Of a stretch of 64,000 nucleotides of DNA, positions 8,676 to 17,608 are shown one piece after another. The stretch comes from VRUE01 sp963702035 (GTDB lineage: Bacteria; Actinomycetota; Thermoleophilia; Solirubrobacterales; 70-9): the NCBI GenBank assembly GCA_963702035.1, contig OY969700.1:1984001-2048000 (forward strand), written 5' to 3'. Position 1 is the first letter of the stretch. Every line of letters starts with the position of its first letter. The notes under the pieces are model-generated. The model saw only the letters and a list, made by a program, of their open reading frames with translations. It did no database searches and was not told the origin of the DNA. Position numbers and translations under genes: made by a program.

Positions 8676-9527
8676 ATGAGTCCCGCCGTCGCCGATTTGA
8701 AGCTTCACTCCTCTGGGAAGGTCAGAGAGATTTATGAGTGGGAGGACGACCTGCTGATGGTCGCCTCGGACCGGATCTCGATCTACGACGTGGTGATGCC
8801 GACGCCGATCCCCGACAAGGGCAAGGTGCTGAACCGGATCTCGGAATTCTGGTTCGAGCTGAGCGGCGACATCGTCCCCAACCACTTCCTCTCCGCCGAC
8901 GTGCCCGAGGAAGCGACGGAACGGGGGATGCGGGTGCGGCGGCTGGAGATGTACCCGGTCGAGTGCGTCGTGCGCGGCTACCTCTCCGGCTCGGGCTGGA
9001 AGGAATACAAGGCCGGCGGCGCGGTCTGCGGGATCGAGCTGCCGCCGAACCTGCTCGAGTCCGACAAGCTGCCCGAGCCGATCTTCACGCCGGCGACCAA
9101 GGCCGAGATCGGCGACCACGACGAGAACGTCAACTTCGAGCGGGCGGCCGAGATCGTCGGCGACCGGGCGCTGATGGAAGAGCTGCGGCGGATCTCGATC
9201 GAGGTCTACCAGCGCGGCGCCGAGCACGCGGCAGAGCGGGGGATCATCCTCGCCGACACCAAGTTCGAGTTCGGCCGCCACGCCGGCGCCGAGGTCGTCC
9301 TCGGCGACGAGGTCCTCACCCCCGACTCCTCGCGCTTCTGGCCCGCGGACCGCTACGAGCCGGGTAAGACGCAGCCGTCCTTCGACAAGCAGTTCGTGCG
9401 CGACTGGGCCGACGCCGCCGGTTGGGACCACAAGCCGCCGGCGCCCGAGCTGCCGGCCGACGTGATCGAGCAGACGCGGGCCAAGTACGTCGAGGCCTAC
9501 GAACGGATCACGGAGCGCTCCTTCTAG
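8676..9527 (+). CDS. purC: SAICAR synthetase
   Basis: Joins CAIR and aspartate with ATP to form SAICAR. It has 283 residues, normal for the family. Visible motifs include SSGKVREIYEW at the start, ECVVRGYLSGSGWKEY in the middle and ILADTKFEFG for the nucleotide/metal site. The stop codon abuts the ATG of purS, and purQ and purL follow, a classic cluster. Confidence 0.97.
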   Translation: MSPAVADLKLHSSGKVREIYEWEDDLLMVASDRISIYDVVMPTPIPDKGKVLNRISEFWFELSGDIVPNHFLSADVPEEATERGMRVRRLEMYPVECVVRGYLSGSGWKEYKAGGAVCGIELPPNLLESDKLPEPIFTPATKAEIGDHDENVNFERAAEIVGDRALMEELRRISIEVYQRGAEHAAERGIILADTKFEFGRHAGAEVVLGDEVLTPDSSRFWPADRYEPGKTQPSFDKQFVRDWADAAGWDHKPPAPELPADVIEQTRAKYVEAYERITERSF

Positions 9528-9752
9528 ATGCCCAAAGCGAGGGTCCTGATCCGGCCGAAGGAGGGGATCCTCGACCCGCAGGGCAAGGCGGTCGAGCGAG
9601 CGCTGCCGGCGCTCGGCTTCGAGGGCATCGAGCACGTGCGGGTCGGACGGATGGTCGAGCTGGAGGCGGAGGACCCGGCGCGGCTCACGGAGCTCTGCGA
9701 GAAGCTGCTCGCCAACCCGCTGATCGAGGACTTCGAGATAGAGAGCGTTTGA
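9528..9752 (+). CDS. purS: FGAM synthase subunit PurS
   Basis: A small 74-residue subunit that bridges PurL and PurQ in the three-part formylglycinamidine ribonucleotide synthase of Gram-positive and actinobacterial lineages. It has the usual pattern: ARVLIRPKEGILDPQGKAVERAL, then GFEGIEHVRVG and NPLIEDFEIE at the end. The start codon directly follows the purC stop. Its presence agrees with the short, 735-residue PurL here. Confidence 0.93.
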   Translation: MPKARVLIRPKEGILDPQGKAVERALPALGFEGIEHVRVGRMVELEAEDPARLTELCEKLLANPLIEDFEIESV

Positions 9753-9813
9753 CGTCAGCGAATGCCGAAGACGTCAGGCGCCCCCGGACGCGAAGCGGAG
9801 GAGGCGCCGTTCA

Positions 9814-10485
9814 ATGATGTGGGGTGTTCTTCAATTTCCTGGTTCCTGCGACGAGCGGGACGCCCTGCACGCCTGCGAGCTGAGCGGCGGTGAGGCGCGG
9901 CTCGTCTGGCACGAAGAGCGCGACCTGGACGACATCGACGCGGTCGTCGTACCCGGCGGCTTCTCCTATGGCGACTACCTGCGTGCCGGCGCGATCGCCC
10001 GCTTCTCGCCGGCGATGGAGGCGGTGGCGGAGTTCGCGGCGGGGGGCGGGCCGGTGCTGGGCATCTGCAACGGCTTCCAGGTCCTCTGCGAGACGGGGCT
10101 CCTCCCCGGCGCCCTGCTGCTCAACGAGAGCATGCGCTTCGTCTGCCGCCAAGTCGACCTGCAAGTTGGACGATTGGACCCCCCAGAGGGGACACAATCG
10201 TCCATTCTGCGCGAGGAAACCCTGTCGATCCCGGCCAAGCACGGCGAAGGTCGCTACTGGGCGCCTGAGGAGATGCTCGACTCGCTGGAGGCGAACGGGC
10301 AGGTGGCCTTGCGCTACGCGCCCGGACAGAATCCGAACGGGTCGGCGCGCGACATCGCCGGGGTGCGCAACGAGGCCGGCAACGTGCTCGGCCTGATGCC
10401 GCACCCGGAGCACGCGGTCGACGCGATGACGGGGTCCACCGACGGCCTGCGGGTGTTCGAGGCGGTCGCGGGGGCGCGGGTATGA
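9814..10485 (+). CDS. purQ: FGAM synthase glutaminase subunit PurQ
   Basis: The class I amidotransferase subunit that releases ammonia from glutamine for PurL. The catalytic Cys lies in LGICNGFQVL; the His-x-Glu pair is in MPHPEHAVD. An N-terminal GVLQFPGSCDE matches the family. Residues about 118-130 replace the usual loop with a segment encoded by a strong DNA hairpin (10,167-10,204). It overlaps purL by 4 bases (ATGA). Confidence 0.95.
   Translation: MMWGVLQFPGSCDERDALHACELSGGEARLVWHEERDLDDIDAVVVPGGFSYGDYLRAGAIARFSPAMEAVAEFAAGGGPVLGICNGFQVLCETGLLPGALLLNESMRFVCRQVDLQVGRLDPPEGTQSSILREETLSIPAKHGEGRYWAPEEMLDSLEANGQVALRYAPGQNPNGSARDIAGVRNEAGNVLGLMPHPEHAVDAMTGSTDGLRVFEAVAGARV
10167..10204. repeat. 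Hairpin inside purQ
   Basis: TGGACGATTG (10,167-10,176) and CAATCGTCCA (10,195-10,204) are perfect 10-base inverted arms, with an inner CCCC/GGGG pair. The 38-base hairpin is translated in frame within purQ. The segment resembles the hairpin between purN and purH in layout (arm, TTG-ACC, GGGG, CAA, arm), so both may belong to a small palindromic repeat family. Confidence 0.5.
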
Positions 10486-12689
10486 GCGCGCCCGCCGCCA
10501 GCTCGCCGCACAGGGAGCTGGGCCTGACCGACTCCGAGTTCGATCTGATCGTCGAGAAGCTCGGCCGCGAGCCGAACGGGGTCGAGCTGGCGATGTTCAG
10601 CCTGCTCTGGTCCGAGCACTGCGCCTACAAGCACTCGCGCAAGCTGCTGCGCCGGCTGCCGACCGAGGGCGAGCGGGTGGTGATGGGGCCCGGCGAGAAC
10701 GCCGGCGCCGTCGACATCGGCGCGGGCTACGCGATCGCCTTCAAGGTCGAGTCCCACAACCACCCGAGCGCGGTCGAGCCCTTCCAGGGGGCGGCGACGG
10801 GCGTCGGCGGCATCCTCCGCGACGTCTTCGCGCTCGGCGCGCGGCCGATCGCGATCCTCGACTCGCTGCGCTTCGGCGAGCTCGACTCGGTCCGCTCGCG
10901 CCACCTGCTCGACGGCGCGGTGCGGGGGATCGGCCACTACGGCAACTCGATCGGCGTGCCCAACGTCGGCGGCGAGATCTACTTCGAGGCTCCCTACGAG
11001 CACAACTGCCTGGTCAACGCGATGTGCGTCGGCATCGCCCGGCAGGACGAGATGGTGCGCGCGGCGGCGGCCGGGGTCGGCAACGCCGTCGTGCTGATGG
11101 GCGCCTCGACCGGGCGCGACGGGATCGGCGGCGCCTCCGTGCTCGCCTCGGCGGAGCTCGGCGAGGGCGACGCGGCGAAGCGGCCGACGGTGCAGATCGG
11201 CGACCCGTTCGAGGAGTCCAAGGTGTTGGAGTGCTGCCTGGAGCTGCTCGGCAAGGGGCTGCTGGTCTCGCTGCAGGACCTCGGCGCCGCCGGCCTCACT
11301 TCATCGGCCAGCGAGATGGCCTCGGCGGGCGGGGTCGGGATCGACCTCGACGTCGCACGGGTGCCGCTGCGGGAGGCCGACATGGAGCCCTTCGAGATCA
11401 TGGTCTCCGAGTCGCAGGAGCGGATGCTCGCGGTGGTCGAGCCGGCGCGGGTCGCCGAGGTGATCGCGGTCTGCGAGAAATGGCAGACCGGCGCGGCGGA
11501 GATCGGCGCGATCGCCGATCACGGCCTGGTGCGCGTGCTGCGCGGCGCCGACGTCGTCGGCGAGATGCCGGTCGATGCGCTGGTCGACGGCTGCCCACTC
11601 TACGACCTCAGCCCGGCCGAGCCCGAGGGCTGGATCTACGGCAACCGGGCGACGCTCGACCTCGGCGCCTCGGCCGAGGAGACGCTGCTCGCCCTGCTCG
11701 CCTCGCCCAGCGTCGCCTCGAAGCGCTGGGCCTTCGAGCAGTACGACTCGGTCGTCGGCTCGCGCACGGCGCGACGGCCGGAGAGCGCCGACGCGGCGGT
11801 CCTGGCGATCCCCGAGGCCGATCGCGCGATCGCGATCTCGATCGACGGCAACGGGCGGCGGGTCGCCTGCGACCCCCACGCAGGCACGGTCGAGGCGGTG
11901 CTCGAGTGCGCCCAGAACCTCGCCTGCGCCGGGGCGGAGCCGCTCGGCCTGACCAACTGCCTCAACTTCGGCAACCCGGAGAAGCCGGTGCCGGCCTGGC
12001 AGCTCGACCGCGCCGTCAGCGCCCTCGCCGAGACCTGCGAGGCGCTCGGCGTGCCGGTCGTCGGCGGCAACGTCTCCCTCTACAACGAGGGCCCGGAAGG
12101 CCCGATCTACCCGACGCCGGTGGTCGGCATGGTCGGCGAGCTGCCCGACCCGGCCCTGGCGGCGGCGAGCGCCTTCGCCCGCGAGGGCGACACGATCGCC
12201 CTGCTCGGGCCGTTCGAACCCTCGCTGGCGGGCTCGGAGCTGGCCAAGCAGCGCGGCGATCTCGACGCCGGCCTTCCCCAGCCCGACGTCGCCGCGGTCG
12301 CCGCAGCCTGCGAGGCGGTCCGCACGGCGGTCCGCGCCGGCAAGCTCGCCTCCGCCCACGACGTCAGCGACGGCGGCCTCGCCTGCGCCCTCGCCGAGGC
12401 GGCGATCGGCTCCGGCCTCGGCTGCCAGGTGGATCTCCAGCCGCTGCGCGAGCGCGGTTGCTCGCCGGAGGAGGCGCTCTTCGGCGAGGGGCCGGGGGGC
12501 TTCGTCCTCAGCGGCGAGCGCGAGAAGCTGGAGGCGCTCGCGGGCGAGGGCGTCGAGGTGCTCCTACTCGGCAAGGTCGGCGGCGACGCGGTGGAGATCG
12601 CCGCCGGCGACCGCAGCCTGGGTCTTCTGCTCGCCGACGCTGCCCATGCCTGGCGCTCGCTCGGCGAGCAACTTGACCTCCGTCGGTAG
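10482..12689 (+). CDS. purL: FGAM synthase large subunit PurL
   Basis: The ATP-dependent synthetase subunit, 735 residues, the short PurL type that works with PurS and PurQ. Motifs include MFSLLWSEHCAYKHS, FKVESHNHPSAVEPFQGAATGVGGI and VGGNVSLYNE in the second half, and SDGGLACALAEAA towards the C-terminus. The two AIRS-like halves are complete. It starts within the purQ stop and ends before an AT-rich gap and a transferred-looking ATPase gene. Confidence 0.97.
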   Translation: MSAPAASSPHRELGLTDSEFDLIVEKLGREPNGVELAMFSLLWSEHCAYKHSRKLLRRLPTEGERVVMGPGENAGAVDIGAGYAIAFKVESHNHPSAVEPFQGAATGVGGILRDVFALGARPIAILDSLRFGELDSVRSRHLLDGAVRGIGHYGNSIGVPNVGGEIYFEAPYEHNCLVNAMCVGIARQDEMVRAAAAGVGNAVVLMGASTGRDGIGGASVLASAELGEGDAAKRPTVQIGDPFEESKVLECCLELLGKGLLVSLQDLGAAGLTSSASEMASAGGVGIDLDVARVPLREADMEPFEIMVSESQERMLAVVEPARVAEVIAVCEKWQTGAAEIGAIADHGLVRVLRGADVVGEMPVDALVDGCPLYDLSPAEPEGWIYGNRATLDLGASAEETLLALLASPSVASKRWAFEQYDSVVGSRTARRPESADAAVLAIPEADRAIAISIDGNGRRVACDPHAGTVEAVLECAQNLACAGAEPLGLTNCLNFGNPEKPVPAWQLDRAVSALAETCEALGVPVVGGNVSLYNEGPEGPIYPTPVVGMVGELPDPALAAASAFAREGDTIALLGPFEPSLAGSELAKQRGDLDAGLPQPDVAAVAAACEAVRTAVRAGKLASAHDVSDGGLACALAEAAIGSGLGCQVDLQPLRERGCSPEEALFGEGPGGFVLSGEREKLEALAGEGVEVLLLGKVGGDAVEIAAGDRSLGLLLADAAHAWRSLGEQLDLRR

Positions 12690-12800
12690 CAGTTAGTCAC
12701 GTTCCTACGCGCCTGCTATTTTGCGGGTTATATTTCTTCTTTTTTGCTGGTTTTAAATCTTATAAAGTGCCTGCTAAAAATCTTCTATTCTTTTGGTTAG
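12690..12800 (+). other. AT-rich leader before the DUF4143 ATPase
   Basis: A sharp drop in GC compared with both neighbours, with runs such as TTCTTCTTTTTTGC and TTTTAAATCTTATAAAG. CTTATAAAG could hold a -10 hexamer, but no well-spaced -35 is seen. GCCTGCTA occurs twice. The base composition fits an imported promoter region for the gene that follows, and the T-rich part could also end purL transcription. Confidence 0.4.
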
Positions 12801-14060
12801 ATGGCAGATTTCCCTTATATAGAGCGAATAGTCGATGCACAGATAAAACGGAAACTGGCTGCCTCAGGTGCGGCGGTGGTCGAGGGTCCAAAGGCGTGCG
12901 GCAAGACGATGACCGCGCAGCGGCTGGCGGCTAGCGAAATACGCCTCGACATCGATGAGGACACCCGACAGGCGGCCGCTCTCGATCCGGCATCGGTGCT
13001 CGATGGGCCCACTCCGCGGCTGATCGACGAGTGGCAACTGGAGCCGGCGATCTGGAACCACGTGCGCCGAGCCATCGACGATCGGAGAAGACCGGGCCAG
13101 TTCATCCTCACCGGCTCCACCGTTCCGGCCGATGACGCCACGCGGCACTCCGGCGCTGGGCGGCTGACTCGAATCCGCATGCGGCCCATGAGTCTCTTCG
13201 AGAAAGGCAAGAGCACCGGCCGCATTTCTCTGAGCCGACTGCTGGATGGGAGCAAAGAGGGGACCCCCCAGGCCAAGCTGACCGTGCCGGAAATCGCCGC
13301 GGAGATCGCGGTTGGTGGATGGCCGGGGCTGCACGAGATGGGAGGGGACCAGGCGTTGGAGGCCGTGAGCGACTACCTCGAGGAGATCCGGCGTTTGGAC
13401 GTGCCCGCCGCCAGTGGGACGCGCCGCAATCCGATCAACGTCGGCCAGATGCTTCGCGGTATTGGCAGAAACGTCGCCACTCAGACCTCAGTCGCGACAC
13501 TGGCTCGGGACGCGGGTGGCGCCGACGGGCCTCTGGACCGCGAGACTGTCGATGCGTACCTCGACGCCTTGCGACGGCTGATGATCGTCGAGGACCAGCC
13601 GGCGTGGGGGGTCCACCTGCGGACCACCCACACCCTGCGTAAGGCGTCGAAGCTCCACTTCGTCGATCCCTCGCTGGCCGTCGCAGCGATGCGCAGCGGG
13701 CCCGACCGCCTCGTTCAGGACCTGAGCCTTCTCGGCCTCCTCTTCGAGTCGATGGTGATCCGCGACCTTCGCGTCTACGCCCAGGCAGTCGACGCCGAAG
13801 TCCTCCACTACCGGGACAGTGACGGACTCGAGGTCGACGCCATCGTCGAAGCCCGCGACGGTCGCTGGGCGGCCTTCGAGGTCAAGCCCGGCTTCAACCA
13901 AGTGGAGGAAGCCGCCGCCAACCTCCACAAGTTCGTCAAGCGAATCGACACCGACAGATGCGGACCTCCCGCCGCTTTGGGAGTGATCATCGGCAGCGGC
14001 TACGGCTACAAACAGGAAGACGGCATCCACGTCATCCCGATTGGCGCGCTGGGCCCATGA
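12801..14060 (+). CDS. AAA ATPase with DUF4143 domain
   Basis: A 419-residue P-loop ATPase of the AAA_14/DUF4143 type, a scattered family often found in accessory regions and of unknown role. The Walker A reads EGPKACGKT (about residue 29-37), Walker B-like RLIDEWQL follows near 73-80 and sensor-like FILTGSTVP near 105. The C-terminal DUF4143 part has the typical nuclease-like strand arrangement LEVDAIVEARDGRWAAFEVKPG. The AT-rich upstream region and its placement inside the purine cluster suggest transfer. Its 3' end overlaps the convergent MFS gene by 29 bases. Confidence 0.88.
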   Translation: MADFPYIERIVDAQIKRKLAASGAAVVEGPKACGKTMTAQRLAASEIRLDIDEDTRQAAALDPASVLDGPTPRLIDEWQLEPAIWNHVRRAIDDRRRPGQFILTGSTVPADDATRHSGAGRLTRIRMRPMSLFEKGKSTGRISLSRLLDGSKEGTPQAKLTVPEIAAEIAVGGWPGLHEMGGDQALEAVSDYLEEIRRLDVPAASGTRRNPINVGQMLRGIGRNVATQTSVATLARDAGGADGPLDRETVDAYLDALRRLMIVEDQPAWGVHLRTTHTLRKASKLHFVDPSLAVAAMRSGPDRLVQDLSLLGLLFESMVIRDLRVYAQAVDAEVLHYRDSDGLEVDAIVEARDGRWAAFEVKPGFNQVEEAAANLHKFVKRIDTDRCGPPAALGVIIGSGYGYKQEDGIHVIPIGALGP

Positions 14061-15465
14061 TGCGAGGCTCCACCTCGGCCTGTTCCCCGAGCGGCATCTC
14101 GACCGTCCTGCTCGCTGGGCGGAGTGCGAGGGTGACGGCGCCGGCCGTGAGCGCGGCGATTGCGGCGAAGAGGAAGGCGCCATCGGAGACGGAGAGGGCC
14201 GCGGCGAGCGAGGCGGGTTCACCGACGATCGCTACGAGGATCGCGGTGCCGAGCACGGCGCCGACCTGGCGGAAGGCGGCGTTGACGGCGCTCGCCGTGG
14301 CGAAGCGGTCGATCGGGACGTCGCGGACGGCGGCCGAGCCGAGGGTCGGGAAGGCGAGGCCGATGCCGACCCCGGTCAGCAACGAGCCCGGCAACCAGAG
14401 CCCGAGCCAGTCCGGTTCGGCGCCGGCGGAGCGCAGCACCATCACGCCCGCGGCGAAGACGATCGTGCCGGGGACGATCACGGCGCGGTGGCCGAAGCGA
14501 TCGGCGAGCTTGCCGGCCGGGCCGGCGAAGATCGTGCTGGCGGTCGGGCCCGGCAGAGTCGCCGCGCCCGCCTGGAGGATCGTGTAGCCCCAGACGCCGG
14601 TGAGGAAGAGGACGTTGCCGAGGATCAGCGAGAAGAAGGCGGCGGCGAAGAGCAGCGTGCCGAGGTTGCCGATGCGGAAGGAGCGGTGGGCGAAGAGCGC
14701 CGGCTCGACGATCGGCCGCGGGTGGCTGCGGCTGCGCACGACGACGCCGGCGAGCAACAGCGCGGCGGCCGCGAAGGCGCCCAGGGTGGCGGTCGAGGTC
14801 CAACCCCAGCCGTTGCCCTCGACGATGCCAAGGGTGATCGCCGCCAGACCGAGGGCGAGCATCGCGGCACCAGGCAGATCGGGAAGGCGGCTGTCGAGGA
14901 TCTTCGCCTTCGGCAGTCGCTTGCGGCCGGCCAGCAGGATCGCGGCCCCCAGCGGCAGGTTGACGAGGAAGACCAGGCGCCAGCTCGAGGCCTCGACCAG
15001 CGCCCCGCCGAGGGTCGGGCCGGTCGCCGCCGCGGCGGCCGCTGCCGCACCCCAGAGGCCGACACCGGCCGCGCGGCGCTCGACCGGGAAGCTGTCGAGG
15101 ACGATCGCCAGCGAGGAGGGAGCGATCATCGCCGCGCCGACCCCCTGCAGGACGCGGAAGGAAATCAGCAGCGGCAGGCTCGGGGCAATCGCGCAGAGCA
15201 GGCTGGCGGCGGTAAAGCCGGTGACGCCGAGCAGGAAGATCCGCTTGTGGCCGAAGCGGTCGGCGAGGCCGCCGGCCGGGACCAGCAGCGCGGCGATCAC
15301 GACGAAGTAGCCGTCGAGCACCCAGGAGAGCGCGTCGCGCCCCGAGCCGGCGAAGGAGGCCGAGATATCGGGGAAGGCGATGTTGACGATCGTCGTGTCG
15401 AGGAAGGCGACGAAGGCCCCCGCGCAGGCGATCAGCACGGCCGCTTTATGACCACGGTCATACAT
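14032..15465 (-). CDS. MFS drug-efflux-type transporter (DHA2 family)
   Basis: A 14-helix major facilitator of the EmrB/QacA subfamily, 477 residues. Diagnostic segments include FLDTTIVNIAFPDI in helix 1, the loop motif GGLADRFGHKRIFL and the second-half loop GPAGKLADRFGHR. The ATG at 15,465 is chosen because the hydrophobic first helix follows at once; in-frame codons further upstream belong to the divergent regulator. A TetR regulator is divergently transcribed and an operator-like palindrome covers its first codons. Likely exports a toxic compound; substrate unknown. Confidence 0.9.
   Translation of the reverse strand: MYDRGHKAAVLIACAGAFVAFLDTTIVNIAFPDISASFAGSGRDALSWVLDGYFVVIAALLVPAGGLADRFGHKRIFLLGVTGFTAASLLCAIAPSLPLLISFRVLQGVGAAMIAPSSLAIVLDSFPVERRAAGVGLWGAAAAAAAATGPTLGGALVEASSWRLVFLVNLPLGAAILLAGRKRLPKAKILDSRLPDLPGAAMLALGLAAITLGIVEGNGWGWTSTATLGAFAAAALLLAGVVVRSRSHPRPIVEPALFAHRSFRIGNLGTLLFAAAFFSLILGNVLFLTGVWGYTILQAGAATLPGPTASTIFAGPAGKLADRFGHRAVIVPGTIVFAAGVMVLRSAGAEPDWLGLWLPGSLLTGVGIGLAFPTLGSAAVRDVPIDRFATASAVNAAFRQVGAVLGTAILVAIVGEPASLAAALSVSDGAFLFAAIAALTAGAVTLALRPASRTVEMPLGEQAEVEPRIMGPARQSG
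15447..15462. promoter_or_regulatory. TetR operator copy 1, inside the MFS start
   Basis: TATGACC-AC-GGTCATA is a 16-base inverted repeat covering codons 2 to 7 of the MFS gene. A near-identical site sits over the start of the divergent tetR gene. Two matched sites about 36 bases apart centre-to-centre are strong evidence for binding by the adjacent TetR protein. Confidence 0.65.
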
Positions 15466-15482
15466 CGGAGCGCGGACTATAC

Positions 15483-15498
15483 TATGACCGTGGGCATA
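15483..15498. promoter_or_regulatory. TetR operator copy 2, over the tetR start codon
   Basis: TATGACC-GT-GGGCATA differs from perfect symmetry at one position and matches copy 1 in 14 of 16 bases on the appropriate strand. It includes the ATG of tetR. An operator overlapping the initiation codon fits leaderless transcripts, where the RNA start and translation start nearly coincide. Confidence 0.62.
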
Positions 15499-16113
15499 AC
15501 GCGACTGGCGGATGCGAGGGCGGCCGAGCCGAAGGCCCGGGACGGGCGCGAGCGGCTGCTGAACGGTGCTCGCAGGCTGCTCGCCGAGAAGGGCTATGCG
15601 GGCATGGAGCTGCGCGACGTGGCCGAGCGCGGCAAGGCCCCGCGGGGATCGATCTACCACCACTTTCCGGGCGGCAAGCGCCAACTCGCGATCGAGGCCG
15701 CCGCGCTGGAGGGGGTGGAGATACGCGTCGCGATCGAGCGCTCGCTGCGTGAGCGTGGCCTCGGCGAGACGCTGACGATGTTCGGCGAGATGTTCCGCCG
15801 CCGGGTCAAGGACAAGCCCGAGCGACTCGGCTGCCCGGTCGCTGCCGCCGCCCTGGCCCGCCCCGAAGACCCGGCGCTTGCCGCCGCCGCGACCGCGGCA
15901 TTCCAGAGTTGGGAAGCGCCGATCGCAGCGGCACTACAGGAGGAAGGCGTCACCGAGAAGGACGCCGCGACCTTCGCCGGCCTGGTCGTCTCGACGATCG
16001 AGGGGGCCCTGATCCGCGCCCGCGCGGCCGGCGACGAGGCACCGCTCCAATCGGCAGTGGCCGGCCTGCACCAGGCTCTGGGGTCGTTGCTCGCTGCTAC
16101 CCTGCCGGGGTAG
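15484..16113 (+). CDS. TetR/AcrR-family regulator
   Basis: A 209-residue repressor. The N-terminal helix-turn-helix is clear: RERLLNGARRLLAEKGYAG, then DVAERGKAPRGSIYHHFPGGK (about residues 24-65). The C-terminal ligand domain resembles the LmrA/YxaF-like group (the stretch LGCPVAAAALA). It is divergent from the MFS gene and most likely represses both genes through the two matched palindromes. Its end is 49 bases before purF. Confidence 0.92.
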   Translation: MTVGITRLADARAAEPKARDGRERLLNGARRLLAEKGYAGMELRDVAERGKAPRGSIYHHFPGGKRQLAIEAAALEGVEIRVAIERSLRERGLGETLTMFGEMFRRRVKDKPERLGCPVAAAALARPEDPALAAAATAAFQSWEAPIAAALQEEGVTEKDAATFAGLVVSTIEGALIRARAAGDEAPLQSAVAGLHQALGSLLAATLPG

Positions 16114-16162
16114 GCAGTCTGCCTGCGCGTCACGTCCTTCAAACCGCGAGGAAAGCACGCGC

Positions 16163-17608
16163 TTGACTCCGCCCCAGGGGCAGCAGATAGATCGCGATTC
16201 GCCGCGCGAGGAATGCGGCGTTTTCGGCATATACGCACCCGGGCACGACGTCGCCCGCCTCGCCTACTTCGGCCTCTACTCGCTGCAGCACCGCGGCCAG
16301 GAGTCAGCCGGGATCGCCACCGGCCAGGGCGGCCACATCACGACGATGCGGGACTCCGGCCTCGTCTCCCAGGTCTTCGACGAGGAGAAGCTGAAGGCGC
16401 TGGAGGGCGACATGGCGATCGGCCACGTCCGCTACTCGACCACCGGCGGCGGCTCCTGGGAGAACGCGCAGCCGGTCTGGCGCGACGACGGCCGCGAGCT
16501 GGCCCTCGCCCACAACGGCAACCTGACCAACGCGGTCGCGCTCTGGGGCGAGCTGAAGGAGGCCGGGATCTCCTTCCGCGGCACCTCGGACTCGGAGATC
16601 ATCGCGGCGCTGATCTCCTCCAACGACGGCAAGTTCGTCGAGGACGCGGTCGCCGACGTGATGCCGCGCCTGGAGGGCGCCTACTCGACCGTGGTGATGA
16701 CCAAGCGGGCGATCGTCGCCTTCCGCGACCCGCACGGGGTGCGGCCGCTCTCGCTGGGGCGGCTCGGCGAGCGCTTCGTCGTCGCCTCGGAGAGCTGCGC
16801 CTTCGACATCGTCGGCGCCGAGCTGATGCGCGAAGTGCACCCGGGCGAGATGGTCTCGCTGACCGAGCGCGGCCTCGAGACGCGCCAGGTGGTCAAGGCC
16901 GGCCGGCCGGCGCACTGCGTCTTCGAGCACATCTACTTCTCCCGCCCCGACAGTCGCCTCGAGGGCAAAGTGCTGCAGCAGGTGCGCGGCCGGATGGGCG
17001 AGATCCTCTACCGCGAGGCGCCCGCCGACGCCGACCTGGTGATCTCGGTGCCCGACTCCGGCAACCCGGCGGCCGCCGGGTTCGCGCGCGCCTCGGGCCT
17101 GCCCCGCGACGACGGCCTGATCAAGAACCGCTACGTCGCCCGCACCTTCATCCAGCCCGGCCAGGAGCTGCGCAAGCGCGGCCTGCGGCTCAAGTTCAAC
17201 CCGCTGCCGGAGATCGTCGCCGGGCAGAGGATCGTCGTCGTCGACGACTCGATCGTGCGCGGCAACACGACGCGCCAGATCGTCGGCATGCTGCGCGACG
17301 CCGGGGCCAGCGAGGTGCACCTGCGGATCTCCGCGCCGCCGATCCGCCACCCCTGTCACTACGGCGTCGACATGTCGACCCGCGAGGAGATGATCGCCCA
17401 CGAACGGACGATCGAGGAGATCGCCGACGAGCTCGGCGCCGACTCGCTCGCCTACCTCTCGATGGCGGGCGTCTACGAGGCGATCGGGACCCCGCCCGAG
17501 GATCATTGCGATGCCTGCTTCAGCGGCCGTTACCCGCTGGGCGATCCCGAGGACGCAAACAGCAAATTCGCGCTCGAGGACATCGCCGTGGTACCCGCCG
17601 GCGGTTGA
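16163..17608 (+). CDS. purF: Amidophosphoribosyltransferase
   Basis: Commits PRPP to purine synthesis by forming phosphoribosylamine. It has 481 residues. The glutaminase Cys is at position 18 in REECGVFGIY, so a 17-residue propeptide must be removed, as in Bacillus-type enzymes. The PRPP-binding motif VVVDDSIVRGNTTR is intact. Four Cys residues in positions for a 4Fe-4S cluster are seen (HCVFEHIYFSRPDS, RHPCHYG, and CDAC near the end). The TTG at 16,163 follows CGCGAGGAAAG. Confidence 0.97.
   Translation: MTPPQGQQIDRDSPREECGVFGIYAPGHDVARLAYFGLYSLQHRGQESAGIATGQGGHITTMRDSGLVSQVFDEEKLKALEGDMAIGHVRYSTTGGGSWENAQPVWRDDGRELALAHNGNLTNAVALWGELKEAGISFRGTSDSEIIAALISSNDGKFVEDAVADVMPRLEGAYSTVVMTKRAIVAFRDPHGVRPLSLGRLGERFVVASESCAFDIVGAELMREVHPGEMVSLTERGLETRQVVKAGRPAHCVFEHIYFSRPDSRLEGKVLQQVRGRMGEILYREAPADADLVISVPDSGNPAAAGFARASGLPRDDGLIKNRYVARTFIQPGQELRKRGLRLKFNPLPEIVAGQRIVVVDDSIVRGNTTRQIVGMLRDAGASEVHLRISAPPIRHPCHYGVDMSTREEMIAHERTIEEIADELGADSLAYLSMAGVYEAIGTPPEDHCDACFSGRYPLGDPEDANSKFALEDIAVVPAGG

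Noticed and set aside
14041..15483. Open frame upstream of and continuous with tetR
   Set aside because: It is antisense to the MFS transporter and reads as Arg/Gly/Glu-rich noise. The conserved TetR fold begins only after the ATG at 15,484.
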